From DATFPK01 sp035264885 (lineage in GTDB: Bacteria > Actinomycetota > Thermoleophilia > Solirubrobacterales > 70-9): DNA of 41,819 nt. The notes beneath the pieces were generated by a model, which was not told where the DNA came from, did no database searches, and saw nothing but the letters and a program-made list of their open reading frames with translations. The DNA is taken from contig DATFPK010000119.1 in assembly GCA_035264885.1 (NCBI GenBank), positions 1 through 41,819 of the forward strand. Direction: 5' to 3'. Positions 19,294 to 27,795 of the stretch are shown here, piece after piece. The position numbers and the translations under genes were made by a program. Each line of letters starts with the position of its first letter. The stretch's first letter is position 1.

Positions 19294-20136
19294 ATGGAAC
19301 GAGGCGGACGCCAATACGCGCTCTGGAGCATCGCGATCACCGTCGTGCTGATCTTCGCCCTGATCCCGGTCATCTGGCTGATCTCGCTGTCGCTGAAGCC
19401 GCCGGATGCGGTCGCCGACGGGCGCTTCATCCCCAAGGACATCTCATTCGAGAACTACGAAAGCCTGTTCACGGGGGGGATCGACGAGAGCCCGTTCATC
19501 AAGCCGTTGATCAACTCGGTCGGGATCGCCCTGATCGCGACCGTGATCTCGATCGTGCTGGCGTCGTTCGCGGCCTACGCGATCGCCCGGCTCGACTTTC
19601 CGGGGAAGGCGCTGATCCTGGCGGGTGCCCTGGCGATCGCGATGTTCCCGCCGATCTCCACGGTCGGGCCGCTGTTCGACATGTGGACGTCCCTGGGCCT
19701 CTATGACACCTGGCCCGGCCTGATCATCCCCTACCTGACGTTCTCGCTGCCGCTCGCGATCTACACACTGGTGGCGTTCTTCCGCGAGATCCCGTGGGAC
19801 CTCGAACAGGCGGCCCAGGTGGACGGGGCGACCCCGTTCCAGGCGTTCACCAAGGTGATCGTCCCGCTGGCAGCGCCGGGCGTCTTCACCGCCGCGATCC
19901 TGGTCTTCATCTTCGCCTGGAACGACTTCCTTTTCGCGATCTCCCTGACCTCGTCGGACGCGTCGCGAACCGTGCCGGCGGCGCTGGCGTTCTTCACCGG
20001 CGAGTCCTCGTTCACCCAGCCCACCGGCAGCATCGCCGCGGCAGCGGTCGTCGTCACGGTCCCGATCATCATCTTCGTCCTGTTCTTCCAGCGCCGCATC
20101 GTCGCCGGGCTGACGGCCGGCGCAGTCAAGGGATAA
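19294..20136 (+). CDS. Carbohydrate ABC transporter permease 2 (SugB/MalG-like)
   Basis: 280 aa. It begins with a hydrophobic segment (YALWSIAITVVLIFALIPVIWLISLSLKPP, typical of MalG-type permeases). It has about six helices and an EAA loop, LEQAAQVDGATPFQAFTKVI, then PLAAPG. It starts at ATG 19294, 2 nt after the previous stop, indicating a tight operon. Confidence 0.92.
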   Translation: MERGGRQYALWSIAITVVLIFALIPVIWLISLSLKPPDAVADGRFIPKDISFENYESLFTGGIDESPFIKPLINSVGIALIATVISIVLASFAAYAIARLDFPGKALILAGALAIAMFPPISTVGPLFDMWTSLGLYDTWPGLIIPYLTFSLPLAIYTLVAFFREIPWDLEQAAQVDGATPFQAFTKVIVPLAAPGVFTAAILVFIFAWNDFLFAISLTSSDASRTVPAALAFFTGESSFTQPTGSIAAAAVVVTVPIIIFVLFFQRRIVAGLTAGAVKG

Positions 20137-20150
20137 GGAGCCCCAACGCC

Positions 20151-21332
<1,182 letters not shown>

Positions 21333-21338
21333 GCCGGC

Positions 21339-22247
21339 TCAGGCCCCGGCGCCGAGGCCGCCGCGCATCATGTGGACGAGGGTGTCCTCGTCGCGGGCAT
21401 GCGGTCGGTTGAGCTGCTCGCGGAGCTGTTCCACCACCTCTTCGTCCCACTCGTGGGTGCGGAGGAGGAGGTAGCGGAGGCTGGAGAGCTTGAGGTAGGC
21501 CTCGGTCTCGGTGTTGTCGCCGATCAGGTCGGCCTCGCGGGCCATCCGGACCACCGGCGCGTACTCGTCGCGGTACCAGGCGACGGCGACCTCCTCGCGG
21601 GTCAAGAACTCCCGCCGCACCTGCATCGCCCGCATCCCCCAGGCCTCGACCCCCTCGGCGAGGCCGGCGTACCAGAGCTTGTTGGTGAGCCGGATCCGCT
21701 CCCGCACCTCGCGTGGCAGCGGCACGCGCTCGAAGAAGAGGCGCTCGTGGCTCTTCGTCGCCAGGTCGCGCAGGCGGATGTTGGTCTCGGCGCCCACCGC
21801 GGTCACGATCTCGATGACGTAGGCGTCGATCAGCTCCCAGCCGAGCGCCCCGGCGACCGAGACCCGGTGGTGGCCGTCGATCACGAAGTGCATGTCGCCG
21901 ATTCGGTAGACCTCGACCGGCGGCATCGCCTCGCCGCGCCGCATCGCCTTGGCGATCCGCTCCCAGCGCTGGCGGACCCGGCGGGAGGTCGGGCGGAAGT
22001 GGCGATCGAACTCACGCGAGCGGTCGACCGTGCCGACGATCGAGTCGAGCGGGATCGTCTGGAGGCCGAGCCGCCGCTCCCCGACCTTGCCGAGCGCCGC
22101 GACGACCTCGTCGAAGGGCAGGATCTGGTCGACGTCGTCGGGCTCTCGCCGCAGCCGCCGCGAGAGGTTGGACAGCGCCCGCCGCCGCCGGGTCCGGCTG
22201 AAGTCGGACTGGGCGTCCTGGGCGCTGAAGCCGGTGTCGGCGGCCAT
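21339..22247 (-). CDS. ParB/Srx-fold DNA-binding-like protein, unknown function
   Basis: 302 aa from ATG 22247. The frame stays open much further upstream, but that part is antisense to purF and has the promoter of this gene inside it. The core (about 55-135) holds IPLDSIVGTVDRSREFDRHF, MPPVEVYRIGDMHFVIDGHHRVSVA and a following IDAYVIEIVT. This is the arrangement of ParB/sulfiredoxin-fold N-terminal domains, with DGHHRVS in place of the ParB ENxxR box. The remaining 170 residues are helical (RERIRLTNKLWYAGL, EEVAVAWYRDEYAPVV) and not recognised. A Parb-like role in segregation is not implied: no parA or parS is nearby. Probably leaderless. Confidence 0.8.
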   Translation of the reverse strand: MAADTGFSAQDAQSDFSRTRRRRALSNLSRRLRREPDDVDQILPFDEVVAALGKVGERRLGLQTIPLDSIVGTVDRSREFDRHFRPTSRRVRQRWERIAKAMRRGEAMPPVEVYRIGDMHFVIDGHHRVSVAGALGWELIDAYVIEIVTAVGAETNIRLRDLATKSHERLFFERVPLPREVRERIRLTNKLWYAGLAEGVEAWGMRAMQVRREFLTREEVAVAWYRDEYAPVVRMAREADLIGDNTETEAYLKLSSLRYLLLRTHEWDEEVVEQLREQLNRPHARDEDTLVHMMRGGLGAGA

Positions 22248-22253
22248 GGACCG

Positions 22254-22259
22254 AGAGTA
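22254..22259 (-). promoter_or_regulatory. -10-like hexamer of the ParB-fold gene
   Basis: On the minus strand TACTCT is followed by exactly 6 nt (CGGTCC) and ATG at 22247, the leaderless geometry seen repeatedly in this window. Confidence 0.5.
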
Positions 22260-22303
22260 CCCGCAGGTCCATGGAAAGCACCCAAGCGGTGCGGGCCGAA
22301 GGC

Positions 22304-22405
22304 TTTTCAGCCTGCGAGGCGGGTCCGTTCCCGCTGCTACCCTCACCCGGGTAGGCGGGGTCCCGTCTGCGTCTGCTGACCAGTACAGGCTGAGAGCCCT
22401 GAAAA
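22304..22405 (+). promoter_or_regulatory. purF upstream region with split inverted repeat
   Basis: TTTTCAGCCTG at 22304-22314 is mirrored before purF by CAGGCTGA (22386-22393) and CTGAAAA (22399-22405), as if the second arm carried a short insertion. Between the arms lies a -10-like TACCCT (22338-22343). This would give a purF leader of about 60 nt with no clear Shine-Dalgarno site. It could be a regulator site or leader structure; I cannot name the regulator. Confidence 0.3.
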
Positions 22406-22409
22406 CGCC

Positions 22410-23849
22410 TTGACCGAGCGGCCTTTCAACGACCGCGAGGGCCCGCGCGACGAGTGCGGCGTCTTCGGCATCTACGCCCCCGGCCACGAGGTGGCGCGGC
22501 TGTCGTACTTCAGCCTCTATGCGCTCCAGCACCGCGGCCAGGAGTCGGCCGGCATCGCCACCTGCGAGGGCGGGCACATCACCACCATGCGCGACGCCGG
22601 CCTGGTCAGCCAGGTGTTCGACGAGGAGAAGCTGCGGGCGCTGGAGGGGGACATGGCGATTGGCCACGTCCGCTATTCGACGACGGGGGGCGGCTCCTGG
22701 GAGAACGCGCAGCCAGTCTGGCGCGACGACGGCCGCGAGCTGGCGCTGGCGCACAACGGCAACCTGACCAACGCGGTCGAGCTGTGGAACGAGCTGCGCG
22801 AGCAGGGCCTGAGCTTCCGCGGCACCTCGGACTCCGAGATCATGGCCGCGCTCCTCTCCTCGAACGACGGCCATTACATCGAGGACGCGGTGGCGAACGT
22901 GATGCCGCGGCTCGAAGGCGCCTACTCCACCGTCGTGATGACCAAGCACGCGATCGTCGCCTTCCGCGACCCCTACGGCGTCCGGCCGCTGTCGCTGGGC
23001 CGGCTCGGCGACCGCTACGTCGTCGCGTCGGAGAGCTGCGCCTTCGACATCATCGGCGCGAAGCTGCTGCGCGAGGTCCAGCCGGGGGAGATGGTCTCGC
23101 TGACCGAGCGTGGCCTCGAGACCCGCCAGGTGGTCGAGAACGACCGGCCGGCGATGTGCGTATTCGAGCACATCTACTTCTCCCGCCCCGACACGCGGCT
23201 CGAGGGCAAGGTGCTCCAGGAGGTGCGCGGCCGGATGGGCGAGATCCTCTGGGACGAGGCGCCGGTCGACGCCGACTTGGTGATCTCGGTGCCCGACTCC
23301 GGCAATCCGGCCGCCGCGGGTTTCGCGCGGGCGTCGGGGCTGCCGCGTGACGACGGCCTGATCAAGAACCGCTACGTCGCCCGGACCTTCATCCAGCCCG
23401 GGCAGGAGCTACGCAAGCACGGGCTGCGGATGAAGTTCAACCCGCTGCCGGAGATCGTCGAGGGCAGGCGGATCGTCGTCGTCGACGACTCGATCGTCCG
23501 CGGCAACACGACCCGCCAGATCGTCGGCATGCTGCGCGACGCCGGTGCCCGTGAGGTCCACCTGCGGATCTCGGCGCCGCCGATCCGCCACCCCTGCCAC
23601 TACGGCGTCGACATGTCGACCCGCGAGGAGATGATCGCCCACGAGCGGTCGGCCGAGGAGATCGCCGCCGAGCTGGACGCGGACTCGCTCGCGTATCTGT
23701 CGATCGAGGGTGTCTACGAGGCGGTGGGGACGCCGGCCGAGGCGCACTGCGACGCCTGCTTCACCGGGCACTATCCGCTCGGCGACCCGGAGGACGCGAA
23801 CGGGAAGTTCGCGCTCGAGGAGATCGCGGTCGTGCCGGCGAGCGGCTAG
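22410..23849 (+). CDS. purF: Amidophosphoribosyltransferase
   Basis: First committed step of purine synthesis: PRPP + glutamine to phosphoribosylamine. 479 aa. The N-terminal nucleophile Cys16 follows a short propeptide (PRDECGVFGIYAPG), and the PRPP-binding loop is VVVDDSIVRGNT. Cysteines in PAMCVFEHIYF, RHPCHYGVDM and HCDACFTGHYP occupy the places of the [4Fe-4S] ligands of the Bacillus-type enzyme, so an oxygen-sensitive cluster and propeptide processing are likely. TTG start at 22410. purM, often next, is missing; purN follows. Confidence 0.97.
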   Translation: MTERPFNDREGPRDECGVFGIYAPGHEVARLSYFSLYALQHRGQESAGIATCEGGHITTMRDAGLVSQVFDEEKLRALEGDMAIGHVRYSTTGGGSWENAQPVWRDDGRELALAHNGNLTNAVELWNELREQGLSFRGTSDSEIMAALLSSNDGHYIEDAVANVMPRLEGAYSTVVMTKHAIVAFRDPYGVRPLSLGRLGDRYVVASESCAFDIIGAKLLREVQPGEMVSLTERGLETRQVVENDRPAMCVFEHIYFSRPDTRLEGKVLQEVRGRMGEILWDEAPVDADLVISVPDSGNPAAAGFARASGLPRDDGLIKNRYVARTFIQPGQELRKHGLRMKFNPLPEIVEGRRIVVVDDSIVRGNTTRQIVGMLRDAGAREVHLRISAPPIRHPCHYGVDMSTREEMIAHERSAEEIAAELDADSLAYLSIEGVYEAVGTPAEAHCDACFTGHYPLGDPEDANGKFALEEIAVVPASG

Positions 23850-23855
23850 CGCCGC

Positions 23856-24476
23856 GTGAGCGGGTTCCGCCTGGTCGTCCTCGCGTCGGGGACCGGCACC
23901 AACCTCCAGGCGATCCTCGACCGGTTGCACGGCCGCGACGGGATCGCGGTCGCGGGCGTGGCCTCGGACAAGGACGCCGCGCCGGCGCTGGAGCGAGCGC
24001 AGGCGGCCGGCATCGAGGCGGCCGTGTTCCCGGGCGAGGCATTCGAGAGCCGCGGCGCGCGGGACGCAGCGATGGCCGACTGGATCGAGGAGCGCGACGC
24101 CGACCTGGTCGTCCTGGCCGGCTACATGCAGCTGCTCTCGCCGGGGTTCGTCGCGAGGTTTCGCAACCGCATCGTGAACATCCACCCGGCCCTCCTGCCT
24201 TCGTTCCCTGGGCTCGACGCGGTCGGACAGGCGCTCGACTACGGCGTCCGGGTCACCGGCGTGACGGTGCACTTCGTCGACGAGGGCGTCGACTCCGGGC
24301 CGGTGGTCCTCCAGCGGGCGGTCGAGGTCCCGACGAGCCGGGACCGAGGCGAGCTCGAGGCGGCGATCCACTCGGTCGAGCACGAGCTCTACCCGGAGGC
24401 GATCCGGCTGATCGCGTCCGGGCGGGTCGAGCTGCCGGCCGGCGGGGGCCGCGTGGTGTCCATCGAGGGGACATAA
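23856..24476 (+). CDS. purN: Phosphoribosylglycinamide formyltransferase
   Basis: Transfers the formyl group of 10-formyl-THF to GAR. 206 aa. The N-terminal LVVLASGTGTNLQAILD is the nucleotide site. NIHPALLPSFPG contains the catalytic Asn-x-His, and VTVHFVDEGVDSGPV carries the catalytic Asp. GTG start at 23856, 6 nt after the purF stop, so the two are probably co-transcribed. Confidence 0.97.
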   Translation: MSGFRLVVLASGTGTNLQAILDRLHGRDGIAVAGVASDKDAAPALERAQAAGIEAAVFPGEAFESRGARDAAMADWIEERDADLVVLAGYMQLLSPGFVARFRNRIVNIHPALLPSFPGLDAVGQALDYGVRVTGVTVHFVDEGVDSGPVVLQRAVEVPTSRDRGELEAAIHSVEHELYPEAIRLIASGRVELPAGGGRVVSIEGT

Positions 24477-24479
24477 ACT
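24474..24479 (+). promoter_or_regulatory. -10-like hexamer upstream of purH
   Basis: TAAACT, overlapping the purN stop codon, lies 11 nt before the purH ATG with no Shine-Dalgarno site between. Same geometry as purC. Confidence 0.35.
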
Positions 24480-24490
24480 CTGCGCCGCGC

Positions 24491-26146
24491 ATGGGCGATC
24501 CCCCCTTCACGACAAAGTCGTTCGCCGCCGACGCGATCGCGAAGGCGAACGGGGAGCCGGACGCCTCGCAGCCGGGTGGAGTCCACGTCCACCGCGCTCT
24601 GATCTCGGTCTCCGACAAGACGGGGGTGGCGGACTTCGGCCGCGGCCTGGCGGAGCTCGGCGTCGAACTGCTCTCGACCGGGGGGACGGCGGCGGCGTTG
24701 CGCGAGGCCGGAATCGAGGTGACCGAGGTCGCCGACTTCACGGGGCAGCAGGAGATCCTCGGTGGCCGGGTCAAGACGCTCCATCCGCGCCTACACGCGG
24801 CGCTGCTCGCCCGGCGCGACGATCCCGAGCACATGGCGGCGCTCGAGCGCGAGGACATCCAGCCGATCGACCTGGTTTGCGTGAACCTCTATCCGTTCGA
24901 GCAGACCGTCTCCTCCCGGGACGTCGAGCCCGACATCGCGGTCGAGAACATCGACATCGGGGGGCCGACGATGATCCGCGCCGCGGCGAAGAACCACGCC
25001 GGGGTCGCGGTGATCGTCAAGCCGGAGAGCTACGACGCGGTGCTGGCCGAGCTCCAGGAGAGCGACGGGGAGGTGTCGTCCTCGACGCGGCACTGGCTGG
25101 CGAACGAGGCGTTCGCGCAGATCGCGCGCTACGACGTGGCGATCAGCCGCTGGTTCTCCTCCTATTACGAGGACTTCCCGGAGCACCTGGCGGCCGCCTA
25201 CGAGAAGGTGCTCGACCTCTCCTACGGAGAGAACCCGCACCAGCGGGCCGCGTTCTACGCCGAGGTGGGGACGCGCAGCCACGTCTTGTCGCGGGTGTCG
25301 AAGCTGCACGGCCGGGCGCTGTCGTTCAACAACGTGCTCGACCTCGACTCGGCGCAGCGGCTGGTCGACGACTTCGAGGAGCCGGCCTGCGTGATCATCA
25401 AGCACAACAACCCGTGCGGGGCGGCGATCGCGGAGGGCCCGCTCGAGGCGTACGAGAAAGCGCTCGCCTGCGACCCGATGTCGGCGTTCGGAGGGGTGAT
25501 CGCGTTCAACCGGCCGGTCGATGCGGCGACGGCCGAGGCGCTCCACCACAACTTCGTCGAGGTGCTGGTCGCGCCCGGTTACGAGGACGGAGCGCTCGAG
25601 ACCCTCCAGCAGAAGGAGGCGATCCGGATCCTCACCCAGGAGGAGCGCCGCCAGCTGGATCCCCGGGAGCGCGACGCGAAGCGGGTCCGCGGCGGGTTTC
25701 TGATCCAGGACCGCGACGGCGACCCGGAGCCGCGCGAGCTGATGGAGGTGACGACGAAGACCGAGCCCGACGAGCGGCAATGGCGGGACATGCAGTTCGC
25801 CTGGACCGTGGTTCGGCACGTGCGGTCGAACGCGATCGTGATCGCCAGGGATGGGGCGACGCTCGGGATCGGCGCCGGGCAGATGAGCCGGGTCGACTCG
25901 GTGCGGCTGGCCGTGGAGAAATGCCGCGACGCGCGGGGCGAGGAAGCCGCGGCCGTGCTCGAAGCGTCAGCCGTAGCGTCGGACGCCTTCTTCCCCTTCG
26001 CCGACGGCCCCGAGTACGCGATCGAGGCCGGCTCCACGTCGGTGATCCAGCCGGGTGGGTCGAAGCGCGACGCCGAGGTGATCGCCGCCTGCGACGAGGC
26101 CGGCGTCGCGATGGTCTTCACCAAGCACCGCCACTTCCGGCACTAG
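24491..26146 (+). CDS. purH: Bifunctional AICAR transformylase / IMP cyclohydrolase
   Basis: Last two steps to IMP. 551 aa. An N-terminal MGS-like cyclohydrolase domain begins at ALISVSDKTGV (about 37) with LLSTGGTAAALREAG and GGRVKTLHPRLHAALL. The C-terminal transformylase carries IIKHNNPCGAA with the catalytic Lys-His pair. A 36-residue N-terminal extension precedes the usual start; it fits the promoter position but could be unconserved. The gene completes the purF-purN-purH block. Confidence 0.97.
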   Translation: MGDPPFTTKSFAADAIAKANGEPDASQPGGVHVHRALISVSDKTGVADFGRGLAELGVELLSTGGTAAALREAGIEVTEVADFTGQQEILGGRVKTLHPRLHAALLARRDDPEHMAALEREDIQPIDLVCVNLYPFEQTVSSRDVEPDIAVENIDIGGPTMIRAAAKNHAGVAVIVKPESYDAVLAELQESDGEVSSSTRHWLANEAFAQIARYDVAISRWFSSYYEDFPEHLAAAYEKVLDLSYGENPHQRAAFYAEVGTRSHVLSRVSKLHGRALSFNNVLDLDSAQRLVDDFEEPACVIIKHNNPCGAAIAEGPLEAYEKALACDPMSAFGGVIAFNRPVDAATAEALHHNFVEVLVAPGYEDGALETLQQKEAIRILTQEERRQLDPRERDAKRVRGGFLIQDRDGDPEPRELMEVTTKTEPDERQWRDMQFAWTVVRHVRSNAIVIARDGATLGIGAGQMSRVDSVRLAVEKCRDARGEEAAAVLEASAVASDAFFPFADGPEYAIEAGSTSVIQPGGSKRDAEVIAACDEAGVAMVFTKHRHFRH

Positions 26147-26160
26147 CCGACGCAGGTGGT

Positions 26161-26182
26161 CCGGCTGTCCCGACTTAGCCGG
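26161..26182. terminator. Possible bidirectional terminator hairpin
   Basis: CCGGCT (26161-26166) and AGCCGG (26177-26182) form a 6-bp stem with a 10-nt loop, 14 nt after the purH stop and overlapping the last codons of the convergent HNH gene. There is no clear U-tract. Confidence 0.3.
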
Positions 26183-26657
26183 GGGTCTTCTTCATCGCGC
26201 CGTACTCGGCGTAGGTGGCCTGCGGGGGCGGACTCGGGATCAGCCCCGCTTCGATCTCTCCGTGGCAGTTCGCACAGACCAGGACGCACTTCGTGATCTC
26301 CTTCAGGTACGCAGCCAGCGACTTACCCGTGGCGACGCTCACAGCGAACGATTTCTGCGAGGGATCGACATGGTGGAAATGCAGGTTGACCACGGTCCGG
26401 TCGTAGCCGCAGACCGCGCACCCTCCCCCGGCCTTTTCGACCAGGATTCGCTTCACCTTCTGGAGCCTGCGGGTGACGGCCTCGCCAACGCAGCGCTTGC
26501 ACTTCCATCTGAACCGGCCACCGCCGGCGGAGTAACGATGGAACTCGATCCACCCGTGCCGCCGGCAATGCCTGACTTCAGCGGTACTAACCGTCTCGGG
26601 GGGTCGACCCCACCGCTTGATCAGGGGAATCGGCGGTTGCGGATCCCGATCGGGCAC
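26175..26657 (-). CDS. HNH endonuclease domain protein
   Basis: 160 aa from GTG 26657. The frame remains open through the tRNA and beyond, which cannot be coding. Zinc and HNH motifs are clear: KCKRC (CxxC), CAVCGYD (CxxC), LHFHHVDPSQKSF as the HNH core, then CVLVCANCHGEIEAG. A basic helix follows the first CxxC. These are the marks of small free-standing HNH nucleases, often mobile or homing-like. Codons such as gtt, agt, gct, gat and aaa and the lower GC contrast with the neighbours, suggesting transfer. It sits directly downstream of tRNA-Lys on the same strand. The start is uncertain; no ATG is available upstream of the HNH core. Confidence 0.85.
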   Translation of the reverse strand: MPDRDPQPPIPLIKRWGRPPETVSTAEVRHCRRHGWIEFHRYSAGGGRFRWKCKRCVGEAVTRRLQKVKRILVEKAGGGCAVCGYDRTVVNLHFHHVDPSQKSFAVSVATGKSLAAYLKEITKCVLVCANCHGEIEAGLIPSPPPQATYAEYGAMKKTPG

Positions 26658-26669
26658 GAACGTATGTTC

Positions 26670-26681
26670 CCGGGCGCCCGG
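26670..26681. repeat. 12-bp palindrome between tRNA-Lys and the HNH gene
   Basis: CCGGGCGCCCGG lies 30 nt past the tRNA 3' end. It could fold as a short terminator stem for the tRNA transcript or be a protein site; there is no U-tract. Confidence 0.25.
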
Positions 26682-26710
26682 ACAACTAATGCACGCGCTT
26701 CGTAACGAAA

Positions 26711-26785
26711 TACCCCCGGCAGGACTCGAACCTGCGACGCCCGGAGTAAAAATCCGGCGCTCTAAACCAACTGAGCTACGGGGGC
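26711..26785 (-). tRNA. tRNA-Lys (anticodon UUU)
   Basis: On the minus strand a complete cloverleaf reads GCCCCCG acceptor, TA, D arm GCTC/GAGC, anticodon stem CCGGA/TCCGG around the loop TTTTTAC (anticodon TTT), variable GCGTC, T arm GCAGG-TTCGAGT-CCTGC, and CGGGGGT plus discriminator A. The first acceptor pair is G-U. CCA is not encoded. UUU reads AAA and AAG lysine codons. It lies 33 nt beyond the thiSG stop on the same strand. Confidence 0.95.
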
Positions 26786-26817
26786 AGCACGCGGATCGTA
26801 ACCGCGGAAGCACGCCC

Positions 26818-27795
26818 TCACCCCAGCTCGGGCAGCCCCTCCTCCGGCGTCGACGCCTCGGCGTGGAGACGCCGGGGAATCCGGCCGGCGCGACGGGCGG
26901 CGTGGCCGGCCTCGACGGCACGCCGCATCGCGATCGCCATCGTCACCGGGTCCTCGGCGCGGGAGACGGAGCTGGCGAGAAGGATGCCGTCGCAGCCGAG
27001 CTCCATCGCAAGGGCGGCGTCGGAGGCGGTGCCGATGCCGGCGTCGAGGATCACCGGCACGCTCGACCGCTCGACGATGATCGAGAGGTTGTAGGGATTG
27101 CGGATCCCGGCCCCGGACCCGATCGGCGAGCCGAGCGGCATCACCGCCGCGCAGCCCGCCTCCTCCAGCCGGCGCGCCAGCACCGGGTCGTCGTTCGTGT
27201 ACGGCAACACGGTGAACCCCTCCCCCACCAGCGTCTCCGCCGCCTCTACAAGCTCGATCGCGTCGGGCAGCAGGGTCCGGTCGTCGCCGATCACCTCGAG
27301 CTTCACCCAGTCGGTCTCGAAGGCCTCGCGGGCCAGGCGGGCCGTCCGCACCGCGTCGCGCGCGGTGAAGCAACCGGCCGTGTTGGGAAGGACGAACAGC
27401 CCCAGCCGCTCGATCACGTCGACGACCGAACCCTTTGCCTCGGGGTCCACCCGGCGCAGCGCGACGGTCACGATCTCCGTCCGGGACGCCTCGAGCGCCG
27501 CCTCCATCTCCTCCAGCGACCGGAACCCGCCGGTGCCGACGATCAGGCGCGACCCCCAGACCCGGTCGCCCAGGAGCCAACCTTCATCCGATCCGCCCTG
27601 GATAGCCGCCAGAACTTCGACCTTCTGCCCCTCGCTCAGCCGCGTCTCCGCCCAGCGGCCGCGGGGCACGACGGCCCCATCCACGGCCGCGGCCAGGCCG
27701 CGCGTGCCGCGGCCTGCCCCGCTCTCCGCAACGGCCTCCGCGAGGCTCGCGCCGCCGGGCAGCTCGCGCCGCTCCCCGTTCAACTCGATGATCAC
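26818..27795 (-). CDS. thiG: ThiS-ThiG fusion: sulfur carrier plus thiazole synthase
   Basis: 325 aa. Residues 1-68 are a ThiS-like ubiquitin-fold domain (MIIELNGERRELPGGASLAE..., ending VLAAIQGG) and residues about 73-325 are ThiG (LGDRVWGSRLIVGTGGF, catalytic Lys165 in WVKLEVIGDD, GSPIGSGAGIRNP, ILDAGIGTASDAA). ThiG condenses DXP, dehydroglycine and ThiS-thiocarboxylate into the thiazole phosphate. In free ThiS the Gly-Gly is the C-terminus and is adenylated; here it is followed directly by SDEG, so cleavage or another arrangement is needed. The start ATG overlaps the thiO stop by 4 nt. Fused ThiS/ThiG annotations exist in other bacteria. Confidence 0.95.
   Translation of the reverse strand: MIIELNGERRELPGGASLAEAVAESGAGRGTRGLAAAVDGAVVPRGRWAETRLSEGQKVEVLAAIQGGSDEGWLLGDRVWGSRLIVGTGGFRSLEEMEAALEASRTEIVTVALRRVDPEAKGSVVDVIERLGLFVLPNTAGCFTARDAVRTARLAREAFETDWVKLEVIGDDRTLLPDAIELVEAAETLVGEGFTVLPYTNDDPVLARRLEEAGCAAVMPLGSPIGSGAGIRNPYNLSIIVERSSVPVILDAGIGTASDAALAMELGCDGILLASSVSRAEDPVTMAIAMRRAVEAGHAARRAGRIPRRLHAEASTPEEGLPELG

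Noticed and set aside
22248..23171. N-terminal extension of the ParB-fold gene to 610 residues
   Set aside because: The extra region is antisense to purF and its leader. ATG 22247 with a -10 hexamer 6 nt upstream explains the gene.
26175..26718. GCCGGGGGT shared by the tRNA end and the HNH stop region, as possible attachment sites
   Set aside because: The two 9-bp copies are in inverted, not direct, orientation and are GC-rich enough to be chance.
26658..26921. N-terminal extension of the HNH gene upstream of 26657
   Set aside because: It would translate the whole tRNA-Lys and overlap the end of thiSG in antisense frame.
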